NCBI RefSeq assembly: GCF_024741135.1
Contig: NZ_JANSUY010000022.1
Location: 1 to 64,000 of the forward strand
Direction of reading: 5' to 3'
DNA from: Aquiflexum gelatinilyticum
GTDB lineage: Bacteria > Bacteroidota > Bacteroidia > Cytophagales > Cyclobacteriaceae
DNA length: 64,000 bases
The position numbers were made by a program, and so were the translations under genes. The stretch's first letter is position 1, and each line of letters begins with the position of its first letter. Below are positions 26,906 to 35,828 of this stretch, one piece after another. Below the pieces are notes generated by a model. The model was given only the letters and a program-made list of their open reading frames with translations. It did not search any database and was not told the origin of the DNA.

Positions 26906-29065
26906 ATGGAAAAGCAATTGGAATCACAGGGATTAAGCAGGAGGAAATTCCTGAAAGTAGGAGGTGGCATTACATTTTTGGTAACTGCAGTCGGATTGCC
27001 TGCATTGGTTTTTAAGAAGGGAGAATTAGCTGAAAGCAAGCAGATTTCCGCTTGGGTTCATTTATCATCCGACGGTACAGTGACCATCTACAATCCCGCT
27101 TCCGAAATGGGGCAGGGGACAATGACTGCTTTGGCAGCAATTTTTGCGGAGGAAATGGACGCAGATTGGTCCAAAGTCAAAATCGAAAATGCGCCGGTTG
27201 AGCCTGAGATCTACGGAATCGGTTGGGGAGGTGAACGAGGTGGAAGCATGCTGACGGTGGGAAGCCGCTCGGTAAGTGGGCACTTCAATAATCTCCGTCA
27301 ATCCGGTGCCCAGGCAAGATATGCCCTGCTCTCTGCAGTTGCAGAAAAATGGGGAGTGGACAGAAAGGAATTGAAAACCGACTCAGGTTTGGTTTTTCAT
27401 CCAAAAAGCAATAAAAAAATCACCTATGGAGAAATAGTTGAGTTTGTCAAAATCCCTGAATCAGTTCCTGAAATTCCGGATTCTGATCTGAAAAACCCGA
27501 AAGATTTCAAATTGATCGGCAGGGATTATCAACGGTATGATGTGCCATTTAAAGTGGATGGTTCGGCCATTTACTCCGGAGATATCCATGTACCGGGAAT
27601 GGTTTACGCGGCCATCGTCCGATCGCCGGTGAACGGAACCCAACCTGAACTCAAAAATGAAACCGCGATCAGAGGTATAAAAGGAGTTTTGAATTTAGTC
27701 AGTTTGGAGCATGGTATTGGGGTAGTTGCCAGCAATATGGAAACCGCCTTGAAAGCCAAAGCCATGATGGAAATCACTTGGAATGGTGACCCAAAAGCCA
27801 AATCCCATAACAGCCAAGATGCTTATGAAGAGTATGAGGCACTTTCCAAATCATCCCAAACAGGAAGCATTGTAGCCCAATCGGGTGATTTGAACAGAGA
27901 ACTTCCGAAGGCACAAAAGACAATTCGGGCAGATTACAAAAATGATTATATCTACCATGCCCAGATGGAACCCCTCAATGCGGTAGCCCACGTGAAAGCC
28001 GATTCGGCTGAACTTTGGGTCGGTACCCAAGCTGCTGATGGTACCAGAAATGATGTGGCAAACCATCTTGGTTTGGATTTCAAAGCCGTTAACCTGCACA
28101 CCTGCTATTTGGGTGGAGGATTTGGCCGAAGGTCCATGACAGATTTTGTGATCGAGGCGGTGGATATTTCCAAGGCAGTAAACCTCCCTGTCAAATTGCA
28201 GTGGACACGGGAAGATGACCTCCAATACGGCGCTTTCAGACCGATTTCTTTACAAAAATTAGAGGCAGGAATTGACCAAAACGGTAACATCAATTCGTGG
28301 AAACATGTGGTCGTCGGAACAGGAGGCGGACTGTTGGGTTCGGGTGCAGACATTCCTTTTTATGACATCCCAAACAAATTGATCGAAGTCAGAAACATTG
28401 ACCACGGAGTCCGGACCAAGCATTGGCGGGCAGTGGGACATGGACCGAATAAGTTTGCGATTGAGACTTTTGTAGATGAAATAGCTTTGGAACAAAAGAA
28501 AGACCCCTACCAATTGCGAAGGGAACTGATGAAAAACCATCCACGTGAACTTGCGGTTTTGGATAAAGTGGCTGACATGGCTAAATGGGGTTCTTCGGTA
28601 CCAGAAGGCCGGGCCAGGGGAATTGCTTTTGCAGAAAGAAGCGGTTCATTGGCTGCCGGAATCTGCGAAATCTCTGTGGACAGATCCACTGGAAAAATCA
28701 AAGTCCATAATATTTGGGGCTCTTTGGATGGTGGGGTAGTAGTCCATCCTGCAAATGCCAAATACCAAATGGAAGGTTCATTGGTGATGGGGCTTAGCAG
28801 TGTGCTTTTTGAAAGCATTACTTTCAAAGAAGGACAGGTGGAGCAATCCAATTTCTATGATTATCCGATCTTAAGGATGGAAGATGCTCCTGAAGAAATC
28901 ATGTTGGAAATCATTCCTTCAACAGAAAAACCAACCGGAATCGGAGAAGCAGGTTTGCCGTTTATGGGTGCTATCATTTCCAATGCATTCGCGGCCTTGA
29001 CAGGAAAACGCTTGCGGCATATGCCTTTTACCCCTGAGAAAGTTTTGGAGGTTCTCGCAAGTTGA
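26906..29065 (+). CDS. iorB: Molybdopterin-binding large subunit of a molybdenum hydroxylase (IorB type)
   Basis: The ATG at 26906 is chosen because it follows the iorA stop by 2 bases and starts a twin-arginine signal (SRRKFLKVGGG). The frame can be opened further upstream, but only antisense to sense, inside iorA. The 719-residue protein has the aldehyde oxidase/xanthine dehydrogenase pattern: ASEMGQGTMTALAAIFAEEM, CYLGGGFGRRSMTDF for cofactor binding and PTGIGEAGLPF with the catalytic glutamate. It should hydroxylate an aldehyde or N-heterocycle in the periplasm. Cytochrome or XdhC-type partner genes are not nearby. The hairpin at 29121-29169 should end the transcript. Confidence 0.9.
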   Translation: MEKQLESQGLSRRKFLKVGGGITFLVTAVGLPALVFKKGELAESKQISAWVHLSSDGTVTIYNPASEMGQGTMTALAAIFAEEMDADWSKVKIENAPVEPEIYGIGWGGERGGSMLTVGSRSVSGHFNNLRQSGAQARYALLSAVAEKWGVDRKELKTDSGLVFHPKSNKKITYGEIVEFVKIPESVPEIPDSDLKNPKDFKLIGRDYQRYDVPFKVDGSAIYSGDIHVPGMVYAAIVRSPVNGTQPELKNETAIRGIKGVLNLVSLEHGIGVVASNMETALKAKAMMEITWNGDPKAKSHNSQDAYEEYEALSKSSQTGSIVAQSGDLNRELPKAQKTIRADYKNDYIYHAQMEPLNAVAHVKADSAELWVGTQAADGTRNDVANHLGLDFKAVNLHTCYLGGGFGRRSMTDFVIEAVDISKAVNLPVKLQWTREDDLQYGAFRPISLQKLEAGIDQNGNINSWKHVVVGTGGGLLGSGADIPFYDIPNKLIEVRNIDHGVRTKHWRAVGHGPNKFAIETFVDEIALEQKKDPYQLRRELMKNHPRELAVLDKVADMAKWGSSVPEGRARGIAFAERSGSLAAGICEISVDRSTGKIKVHNIWGSLDGGVVVHPANAKYQMEGSLVMGLSSVLFESITFKEGQVEQSNFYDYPILRMEDAPEEIMLEIIPSTEKPTGIGEAGLPFMGAIISNAFAALTGKRLRHMPFTPEKVLEVLAS

Positions 29066-29424
29066 TTTAGAGAAGGAATAATTTGGGATAGGGTTTCCAA
29101 CAAAAATAAATTCAATTTTGTCAAAGACTTCACTGTGTCATTTAGAGATAGAGAAGTCTTTGATTTTTTCAACATGAGATAATAATTTAAGAAATCTCGG
29201 CTATACGTTTTTTGAAATTATAAGGAGGTTAGAATAAGCTTTTAAAATCAATGCTTTTCTGCCGGAAATGGAAATGATCCGATTCCTATCTTTAAGCTTT
29301 TTTGATTGTATCAACATTTTAAGTTTTCAAGTATTCACTTGGATATAGTTTACCATCAACCTTTTTTCAATTTGTATTTCCCAAAAAATGCTTTTAATAT
29401 GCCCATTCATTCAAACCACAACAC
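29066..29424. other. 359-base spacer between iorB and the alanine symporter gene
   Basis: Apart from the terminator at 29121-29169 it holds no gene or clear structure. The region before 29425 is AT-rich and should carry the symporter promoter, but I see no exact TAnnTTTG box. Confidence 0.5.
29121..29169 (+). terminator. Terminator of the iorAB operon
   Basis: TCAAAGACTTC (29121-29131) pairs perfectly with GAAGTCTTTGA (29153-29163) around a 21-base loop. A run of six T follows at 29164-29169. It lies 56 bases past the iorB stop. It is a good rho-independent terminator. Confidence 0.7.
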
Positions 29425-30774
29425 ATGGGAGATTTTATAATTGACTTCAGTAACTGGATTTGGGACATGCCAATGCTTGTGTTGCTGATGGGAGGAGGCT
29501 TGATTTTGTTTATTTATTCAGGTTTTTTGCCTTTCAGGTATTTTGGTCATGCCCTTAAAGTTGTCCGTGGGAAATATGACAATCAGAACATGCCCGGACA
29601 GATTTCTTCCCAACAGGCGCTTTCGGCGGCGATTGCTGCGACTGTCGGCCTTGGGAATATCAGTGGTGTTGCGATAGCCATCAATATGGGAGGTCCCGGA
29701 GCGATTTTTTGGATGTGGATGTCTGCTTTTGTAGGCATGGCTACCAAATATTTTACCTGTAGTCTAGCCATCATGTTTAGGGGAAAAGACACTTCCGGGG
29801 AAATTCAAGGAGGTCCAATGTATGTGATCGAGCATGGCATGGGTCCAAAATGGAAACCATTGGCAATTCTGTTTTCTGTGGCAGGTGTGTTGGGATTGTT
29901 GTCTATTTTCCAGGCCAACCAACTTACCGAAGTTACCAGAAGTGTGATGTTGGAACCCTATGGATTGGATAATGGAGAAAGCACAAAATGGATTTTAGGG
30001 ATATTGATGATGGTGGCAGTTGCTGCTGTGATATTGGGAGGAATTCAAAGAATTGCTGCAGTGGCTTCTAAGTTGGTGCCTTTTATGGTGATCCTATATT
30101 TTGGTACGGTTCTTTTGATCATGTTTCAATACATCGAACGAGTTCCTGAAATGTTCTTATTGATTATCGAAGATGCTTTTACAGGAAATGCAGTAATGGG
30201 TGGAGCTGTTGGTGCGGTGATGGTGATTGGAGCAAGAAGGGCTGCTTTTTCCAATGAAGCCGGAATCGGCACTGCCCCTATGGTACATGGAGCTTCCAAA
30301 AACAATGAACCTGTCAGAGAAGGATTGATTGCCATGTTAGGACCATTTATTGATACAGTTGTGGTCTGCACATTGACTGCCTTTGTGATTTTGTTGACAG
30401 GTGTGTGGGAAACAAGTGAAAATAACGGGGTGCAATTGACTCTTCAGGCATTTGAAATGGGACTTCCGGGAGTTGGAAAGTACCTGCTGATGTTGGCTGT
30501 ACTTGTTTTTGCACTTTCGACCATGTTCACCTATTCATACTATGGTCATAAATGCTTCAATTATCTTTTTGGAGCAGAAAAAGCGAATTACTACAATTAC
30601 TTTTATCTGGTGACAATCGTCGCCGGGGCAGTGGTATCACTTGAAGTGGTGGTGAGTTTCATAGATGGAATGTATGCCATCATGGCCATTCCGACTATGA
30701 TATCGACGATCTACCTAGCACCAAAAGTCAAAGCTGCTACAAAGGATTATTTTGCAAGGATGAAGGGGGAGTAG
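29425..30774 (+). CDS. Alanine/glycine:cation symporter family protein (AgcS)
   Basis: This 449-residue integral membrane protein has about eleven hydrophobic segments and AgcS signatures: QQALSAAIAATVGLGNISGV (about 64-83), FWMWMSAFVGMATKYFTCSL, YVIEHGMG, and ARRAAFSNEAGIGTAPMVHG. The last is a conserved block of the family. It imports alanine, glycine or a related amino acid using sodium or protons. The gene appears monocistronic; the next gene follows a 339-base repeat element. Confidence 0.88.
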   Translation: MGDFIIDFSNWIWDMPMLVLLMGGGLILFIYSGFLPFRYFGHALKVVRGKYDNQNMPGQISSQQALSAAIAATVGLGNISGVAIAINMGGPGAIFWMWMSAFVGMATKYFTCSLAIMFRGKDTSGEIQGGPMYVIEHGMGPKWKPLAILFSVAGVLGLLSIFQANQLTEVTRSVMLEPYGLDNGESTKWILGILMMVAVAAVILGGIQRIAAVASKLVPFMVILYFGTVLLIMFQYIERVPEMFLLIIEDAFTGNAVMGGAVGAVMVIGARRAAFSNEAGIGTAPMVHGASKNNEPVREGLIAMLGPFIDTVVVCTLTAFVILLTGVWETSENNGVQLTLQAFEMGLPGVGKYLLMLAVLVFALSTMFTYSYYGHKCFNYLFGAEKANYYNYFYLVTIVAGAVVSLEVVVSFIDGMYAIMAIPTMISTIYLAPKVKAATKDYFARMKGE

Positions 30775-30806
30775 TCCTGAAAGGATTGTCCGGTTATTGA
30801 TAAATA

Positions 30807-31093
30807 GTTGTAATTGTTGTAACCTTCGTGTTGTAATTGTTTGGAGGAAATGGGGTTGTCAGTTCGTCCGCAAGATGTTATCAAGTTTTCCGCAAAAGCT
30901 GTTGTCCATTTGGTGAAAATGTTGTCAAGTTGTCAGCTAATGCTGTTATCAGGTTAGAAAGGAGTCAAAGAGAACTCGATAACTTGATCAAAAAGACAAA
31001 CAAAATAGTCAAAGAGACCCTTCATGCCTCAGGGTGACGCAACCCGACAACCCGACAACTTGACAACCCGACAACAATTACAACAATTACAAC
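30807..31093. repeat. Inverted-repeat spacer element A (GTTGTAATTGTTG type)
   Basis: The left end carries GTTGTAATTGTTGTAA at 30807-30822, and the right end carries its exact reverse complement at 31078-31093. Inside, GTTGTCAAGTTGTC (about 30921-30934) is matched by GACAACTTGACAAC (31054-31067). Between them lie more copies of GTTGTC and GACAAC words. The whole 287-base stretch could fold into a long hairpin. A related, longer element lies at 34042-34505, on the other side of the glycerate kinase and acyl-CoA dehydrogenase genes. Confidence 0.65.
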
Positions 31094-31113
31094 CAAATCA
31101 ACCTGCAAAACCA

Positions 31114-32214
31114 ATGAACTTCCTCATCGCCCCAAATGCTTTCAAAGGAACAATTGAAGCTGACGAAGCGGCGGAAATTATTGGGAATGCGATATTGGTA
31201 AAAATGCCGGATGCGAATCTGACGGTCTGCCCAATAGCGGATGGTGGGGATGGAACATGCTTTTTGCTTGGAAAAGCATTGAATCTTGAACAGGTTTTTG
31301 AAATTGCCTTAGATCCTTTGGGAAGGCCGATAAAGGGATTTTACTTTTTGGATCCTTGGCGAAAGACAGCTTACCTTGATGTTTCCACCGTTTCCGGAAT
31401 CAAATCATTAAAACCTCACGAGCGAAATCCTTGGATTACAAGTACATTCGGAACTGGGGAACTGATCAAAAAGGCTGCAGACTCCGATGCCGAACATATC
31501 ATTTTGGGATTGGGAGGAAGTGCGACAGTGGATCTGGGAATCGGGATTTTGATAGGTTTGGGTTTTTTGTTTTTGGATGAAAAAGGAAGGGAAATCCCGG
31601 TTTTTTCAGAAGGTTTTATTTCCAAAATCCGATTTATCCAAAGCCCGATACCAAAACCAAACTTAAAATTCACCTGCCTCTGCGATGTGAACAACCATTT
31701 TTTTGGTCCCTTAGGAGCCATTCCTGTTTTTGGTCCTCAAAAGGGATTGAAAAAGGAGGATCAGGAAAAGTTTGAAAATGATTGTTCCAAGGCATTGGAA
31801 TTAATGGCCAAAAAATCAGGAAAGCAGTTAGCAGACAGAGAAAGTTTTGGCGCTGCGGGAGGAATTGCCTTTGGGCTTTCATTCTTTTTTCCGATGAAGA
31901 TAGAGATGGGTGCAAAATGGTTTTTCGAAAAAGTCGGAATCGAATCCAAAATCAAAACCGCGGATATCATCATCACAGGAGAAGGCCGCTATGACAGCCA
32001 ATCCGCTTCAGGAAAAGGAAGTTTCGAACTGTTACAGTTGGCAAGAAAACATGGTAAAAAAACAGTCCTGATCACCTCAGGAAACGGTGGAAAAGATTCA
32101 GGTTTTGACGAAGTGATCCAATTGCCTGACCTTGATTTTTCAAAAAAAGATTTTCATGAAAAAGCCAAAGAGAACTTTGAAAAAGAGGTTTTATCCTACG
32201 ATTTTTTTGGATAA
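31114..32214 (+). CDS. Glycerate kinase
   Basis: A longer reading from 31024 begins inside the repeat element; the ATG at 31114 (MNFLIAPNAFKGTIEA) is the family's normal start and gives 366 residues. Landmarks are PNAFKGT at the N-terminus, VCPIADGGDGT (about 44-54), ILGLGGSATVDLGIG, ITGEGRYDSQSASGKG and a C-terminal Rossmann-like lobe. Class II glycerate kinases phosphorylate D-glycerate to 2-phosphoglycerate, feeding glyoxylate or sugar-acid breakdown into glycolysis. No partner genes of such a pathway are adjacent. Confidence 0.88.
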   Translation: MNFLIAPNAFKGTIEADEAAEIIGNAILVKMPDANLTVCPIADGGDGTCFLLGKALNLEQVFEIALDPLGRPIKGFYFLDPWRKTAYLDVSTVSGIKSLKPHERNPWITSTFGTGELIKKAADSDAEHIILGLGGSATVDLGIGILIGLGFLFLDEKGREIPVFSEGFISKIRFIQSPIPKPNLKFTCLCDVNNHFFGPLGAIPVFGPQKGLKKEDQEKFENDCSKALELMAKKSGKQLADRESFGAAGGIAFGLSFFFPMKIEMGAKWFFEKVGIESKIKTADIIITGEGRYDSQSASGKGSFELLQLARKHGKKTVLITSGNGGKDSGFDEVIQLPDLDFSKKDFHEKAKENFEKEVLSYDFFG

Positions 32215-32253
32215 AACATCAACTATGTCACGTTGGTTAAATAATAAAATTTT

Positions 32254-34032
32254 TCAAAACCATTCTCCTTTCATCTCCACGGTCAGCATATCATCGGAAA
32301 CCAGTCTTTTTCCAAGTCCATCCATTTTGACAAGTTCGTATTCGAAGAAATAGCGCATGGCCATCAGTTTTCCCTTGTAGAAATCAGTTTCAGGACTTCC
32401 TTTATCCAAAGCTTCGTGAGCTGTAATTCCTTGACTTAGCCATTGCCAAGAGATCGTCAGGATGCCGATGTATTCAAGGTAAAGCGAGGCATCTGAGAGA
32501 AATTCTTCCGGATTTTGGGAAGCTTTGCCAAATAAATGGAAGCTTGTTTGTTGGGCTCGCTGGAGGTATTTTTCTAGTTTTTCAGCAAATGGTATCAGGT
32601 GGTTGAGTTTTTTTGCAGAGCTTATGGTTTTTATGATTTCAGCAGCGAACAGCTGAAGGGCTTTTCCTTCCTGCATCAGAACTTTTCTTCCCAATAGGTC
32701 CAATCCATGAATCCCGGTCGTCCCTTCGTGAATGGGATGGATGCGTGCCTCACGGTAATATTGCTCTACCGGAAAGTCAGTCGTATAACCTGCTCCTCCC
32801 AAAATCTGTACCGCTGCAGATGTCGTCAGACAGCAAATTTCTGAAGGGTAGGTTTTGGCAATAGGTGTCAGCAGGTCAAGCAGGAGGGAAGCTTCTTCTT
32901 TTTCTTTTCCCTCAGCCACATGGACCAGGTCGCCCAATTTGGCACAAAAAAATAAAAGAGAAAGTGCACCTTCCGTCACTGATTTTTGGAACAGTAGCAT
33001 GCGTTTCACATCTGCATGTTCAATGATCGGAATTTGGGGTTTTGAGGGGTCTTTCTCTGTGATTTTACGCCCCTGAGGCCTCTCCTTGGCATAAGCAAGG
33101 GAAGATTGGAAAGCAGCAGTCCCTATGGCAGCAGCATTCATCCCAACTCCCACTCGAGCTTCATTCATCATCTGAAACATGTAGGACAATCCCTTATTGG
33201 CCTCGCCAACAAGGTAGCCTTCCGCACTGTCATTTGATCCGATCATCAGGTGCGCTATCGGTGCTCCTTTGTAGCCCATCTTGTGGTAAATTCCTTCGGT
33301 AAGCACATCATTGGGTTCATTGTCCGGAACTCGTTTTTGGGGAACAACAAACAAAGAAATTCCTTTCACTCCTGCCGGGGCGCCTTTGATACGGGCGAGC
33401 ATGAGGTGTATGACATTCTCACAGGCATCATGGTCCCCACAGGAAATGTATATTTTTTGGCCTTGGATTTTAAAAACCCCTTCCTTTTCAGTTGGAATTG
33501 CCATTGTACTGAGGTCAGTGAGCGAAGAACCTGCATCTGGTTCGGTTAGTGCCATGGTTCCCTGCCATTTACCGTTGTACATGTTTGGGGTGAAGGTGTC
33601 GATCAGTTGCTGACTGCCAAAAGTCCTGATCAGGTTGGCTGCACCTGTAGTCAAAAAAGGATAAACGGAACTGGAATAATTGGCTGCCTGAAATATAAAC
33701 CCTGCAGCAAGGTGGATGGTATTCGGCAGTTGTTGTCCACCTTCTTCATAGCTAAAAGTGGCATTGATCCAACCGTCCTGCCCAAACTGCCGGACAATCT
33801 TTTTCATGCCTTCATGCACTTTGATTTTCCCTCCGATAAGCTGAGGTTCATTCCTGTCCATGTCAGTCAACAACGGAAAAAGTGAAGTCACTGCAATCTG
33901 ATCTGCTGCCTCCAAAACCATTTGGAAAGTTTCTTGACTGTGGTCTTCGAAATATTTGAAACAGGTCAGTTCAAGTACCTTTTGGTTTTCGAAAAGCTGG
34001 AATTGAAGGTCACGTTTGGAGTAGAAGGGCAT
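32254..34032 (-). CDS. Acyl-CoA dehydrogenase, DmdC-like
   Basis: The 592-residue flavoprotein is longer than the classical 380-residue enzyme and matches the DmdC-like branch with an extra C-terminal helical region (about 470-592). Landmarks are WQGTMALTEPDAGSSLTDLS (FAD site, about 155-174), YISCGDHD, MMNEARVGVGMNAAAIG, and QILGGAGYTTDFPVEQYYRE with IHEGTTGIHGLDLLGRK. It should oxidise an acyl-CoA with electron transfer to ETF. DmdC itself acts on 3-methylmercaptopropionyl-CoA; the substrate here may be an ordinary acyl-CoA. It is convergent with the glycerate kinase gene, which ends 40 bases away. Confidence 0.87.
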   Translation of the reverse strand: MPFYSKRDLQFQLFENQKVLELTCFKYFEDHSQETFQMVLEAADQIAVTSLFPLLTDMDRNEPQLIGGKIKVHEGMKKIVRQFGQDGWINATFSYEEGGQQLPNTIHLAAGFIFQAANYSSSVYPFLTTGAANLIRTFGSQQLIDTFTPNMYNGKWQGTMALTEPDAGSSLTDLSTMAIPTEKEGVFKIQGQKIYISCGDHDACENVIHLMLARIKGAPAGVKGISLFVVPQKRVPDNEPNDVLTEGIYHKMGYKGAPIAHLMIGSNDSAEGYLVGEANKGLSYMFQMMNEARVGVGMNAAAIGTAAFQSSLAYAKERPQGRKITEKDPSKPQIPIIEHADVKRMLLFQKSVTEGALSLLFFCAKLGDLVHVAEGKEKEEASLLLDLLTPIAKTYPSEICCLTTSAAVQILGGAGYTTDFPVEQYYREARIHPIHEGTTGIHGLDLLGRKVLMQEGKALQLFAAEIIKTISSAKKLNHLIPFAEKLEKYLQRAQQTSFHLFGKASQNPEEFLSDASLYLEYIGILTISWQWLSQGITAHEALDKGSPETDFYKGKLMAMRYFFEYELVKMDGLGKRLVSDDMLTVEMKGEWF

Positions 34033-34041
34033 GGTTGTTTG

Positions 34042-34505
34042 GGTTGTAATGGTTGTAATTGTTATAGTGGTTTAAAATGTTTTCGGGTTGTCATTGTTGT
34101 CTGCTTCGCGTTGTCAAGTTATCTGGTTGTAGTGGTTGTATTTGCTTTCTGGTTTTCATTGTTATCGAGTTGTAATTGTTGTCGGCTTCCCCGTCATTCT
34201 GAACCGCAGCCTGCAAAGGTGAAGAATCTTTCTTTCCTGAGACACTTCTCCTCCGCGGCGGAGAGGTGTGACGATCCAGTTTGTCAGGTTTTCAAGTTTT
34301 TGAAAATCCCTTTACATCTCGACATCAGCTTTAGAGAGGGACTTAACAAAAGCTTGTGGACAACAGCTTTAGCGGACAACCTGACAATCCTAATTCCTCC
34401 CAACAATTACAACACGCATGTTACAACAATTACAACTATTTTTTCCAACCCGAAAACAGCTTTAGCGGCCAACCATGACAACGCGAAGCATAGAACAATT
34501 ACAAC
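34042..34505. repeat. Inverted-repeat spacer element B (GTTGTAATTGTTG type)
   Basis: The left half (34042-34185) repeats GGTTGTAATGGTTGTAATTG, GTTGTCAAGTT and GAGTTGTAATTGTTGTC. The right half (34350-34505) carries their complements (CAACAATTACAAC, GTTACAACAATTACAAC, GACAACGCG). Between lies a dispersed word resembling GTCATTCTGAACCGCAGCC...GTGAAGAATCT (34191-34230) and a CTCCGCGGCGGAG hairpin. The right end overlaps the last bases of the acetyltransferase gene. Element A (30807-31093) shares its terminal words. Confidence 0.65.
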
Positions 34506-35053
34506 TTTTTAATCACCCTACATGGATTTCCTGCGGCGATGACATCATCGGGGATATCTTTAGTGACTACAGATCCTGCGCCTATGATTGACCTCGATCC
34601 GATGCTGACTCCCGGACAAATTATAGTAGAACCTCCGATCCAAACATCATCTCCGATTGTGATGGGTTTTCCAAATTCTGCAAGACTTCCCCTTTCTTTG
34701 AAATCCATAGGATGGGTAGCAGCATAGAATTGGACATTCGGGGCGATCAGCACCCTGCTCCCAAGGGTAACCGGCGTCACATCAAGCACCACACAGTTGA
34801 AGTTGAAAAACACGTCATCTCCTGCCGTGATATTATAGCCGTAGTCACAAAAGAAAGGCGGTTCAATCCAAAAATTCTTGCCTTTCTTCCCGATAAGTTT
34901 GGCAAGAATACTTTCCCGCAATTCCGTTTCGTCAGGATTCGAATCATTGAGTTGCTTGGTCAGTTGCCTTGCATGTAGTCTTTCTGCAACCAATTCCGGA
35001 TCTGAAGCAAAATACAATTGGCCGGCAAGCATTTTTTCTTTTTCGGATTTCAT
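34499..35053 (-). CDS. Sugar O-acetyltransferase, LacA/Maa family
   Basis: The 184-residue protein is a left-handed beta-helix hexapeptide acetyltransferase. It has the N-terminal helical region of the maltose/galactoside acetyltransferase group (MLAGQLYFASDPELVAERLH), then PFFCDYGYNITAGDDVFFN, the catalytic histidine in YAATHPMD, GDDVWIGGSTIICPGV and IIGAGSVVTKDIP. It transfers acetyl from acetyl-CoA to a sugar hydroxyl, often as detoxification. The end of the gene overlaps the edge of repeat element B. It is not clearly in an operon. Confidence 0.9.
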   Translation of the reverse strand: MKSEKEKMLAGQLYFASDPELVAERLHARQLTKQLNDSNPDETELRESILAKLIGKKGKNFWIEPPFFCDYGYNITAGDDVFFNFNCVVLDVTPVTLGSRVLIAPNVQFYAATHPMDFKERGSLAEFGKPITIGDDVWIGGSTIICPGVSIGSRSIIGAGSVVTKDIPDDVIAAGNPCRVIKKL

Positions 35054-35080
35054 AAATTAGACTTGAGATTTGAGACAAGA

Positions 35081-35197
35081 GAAATGAGATGAAATAGAGT
35101 GGAAATAGATTGAAATATGGTAGAAATAAATTGAAATACGGCGGAAATAGAGTAGAAAAGGATATTTATTGATATTTGATATTAGTGGATATTGAAT
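35081..35197. repeat. Low-complexity GAAATAGATTGAAATA and GATATT repeats
   Basis: From 35081 to 35160 about six imperfect copies of GAAATAGAGT/GAAATAGATT/GAAATACGG follow one another. From 35161 to 35197 the words GATATTTATTGATATTTG and GTGGATATTGA appear, matching the word family at 3572-3660. It fills the spacer before the acetyltransferase gene on the minus strand. Confidence 0.55.
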
Positions 35198-35290
35198 ACG
35201 AGTAGGATTTCGAATTGTGCGCTTATATCATAAATTAATATTTCGCTGAAAGCGTATTTCGCCAAGCCTATATCCCCCATAAATCCGTCC

Positions 35291-35827
35291 CTATAATAAT
35301 TTTTTTGCCTGATCGAGATGTCTTTGCTCATGGGCCACGATGATGTCAATTGCCTTTTCTAGGGAATAGACTATCAATTTGTTGGCAGGAGAATGGATGA
35401 CGGTCTTTTTTTCAAAAAACGGTACCAATTCAATTATCCATTTTTTGAGTTCTTCTTGGTGGTTTTGAAACCTTTCCAATACGGTGGCATCGCCCTCTGT
35501 CACTTTTGGTTCCCAAAGAGGGAACGTCCTGGCTTTTTTCTTTCCACCATCAGAAACTGATTTTAAAATCAAGTTGCCAAAGAGATTAGAAAAATAAGGG
35601 AATCTTGAAATGAAAGCCCCTTGAAAACTCCCGTTTTTCAATTTTTCAAAAATTGGAAAATAGGTTCGATTAATGGTAATGAGGTGTTCAAAGTTCTCGG
35701 CTATGCTCCAGGTTTCTGCATTGGGTTTGAGGTGCATTTTCTCTACCGAAAGTGCAATGAATCCTTCAATTGCCTCTTTGGTTATATTATCAATGGAATC
35801 AATCCAATTCTTAATCTGCGTTGTCAT
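35291..35827 (-). CDS. DinB/YfiT-like metalloprotein
   Basis: This 178-residue four-helix protein fits the DinB_2 group. Three histidines that could bind a metal lie in ENFEHLITIN (about residue 48) and IIVAHEQRHLDQAKKL (about 166 and 170). The family includes thiol transferases, such as bacillithiol S-transferase, and many proteins of unknown role. It starts 1 base after the stop of the ceramidase-like gene, so the two are very likely co-transcribed, but no functional link is obvious. Confidence 0.8.
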   Translation of the reverse strand: MTTQIKNWIDSIDNITKEAIEGFIALSVEKMHLKPNAETWSIAENFEHLITINRTYFPIFEKLKNGSFQGAFISRFPYFSNLFGNLILKSVSDGGKKKARTFPLWEPKVTEGDATVLERFQNHQEELKKWIIELVPFFEKKTVIHSPANKLIVYSLEKAIDIIVAHEQRHLDQAKKLL

Positions 35828-35828
35828 A

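Noticed and set aside
30837-31037. Plus-strand ORF of 66 codons before the glycerate kinase gene
   Set aside because: It lies entirely within repeat element A and shows no protein features.
30807-34505. Composite transposon
   Set aside because: Neither repeat element carries a transposase gene or clear target-site duplications; the genes between are ordinary metabolic genes.
33922-34512. Plus-strand ORF of 196 codons
   Set aside because: It lies antisense to the start of the acyl-CoA dehydrogenase gene and runs through repeat element B; its composition is low-complexity and not protein-like.
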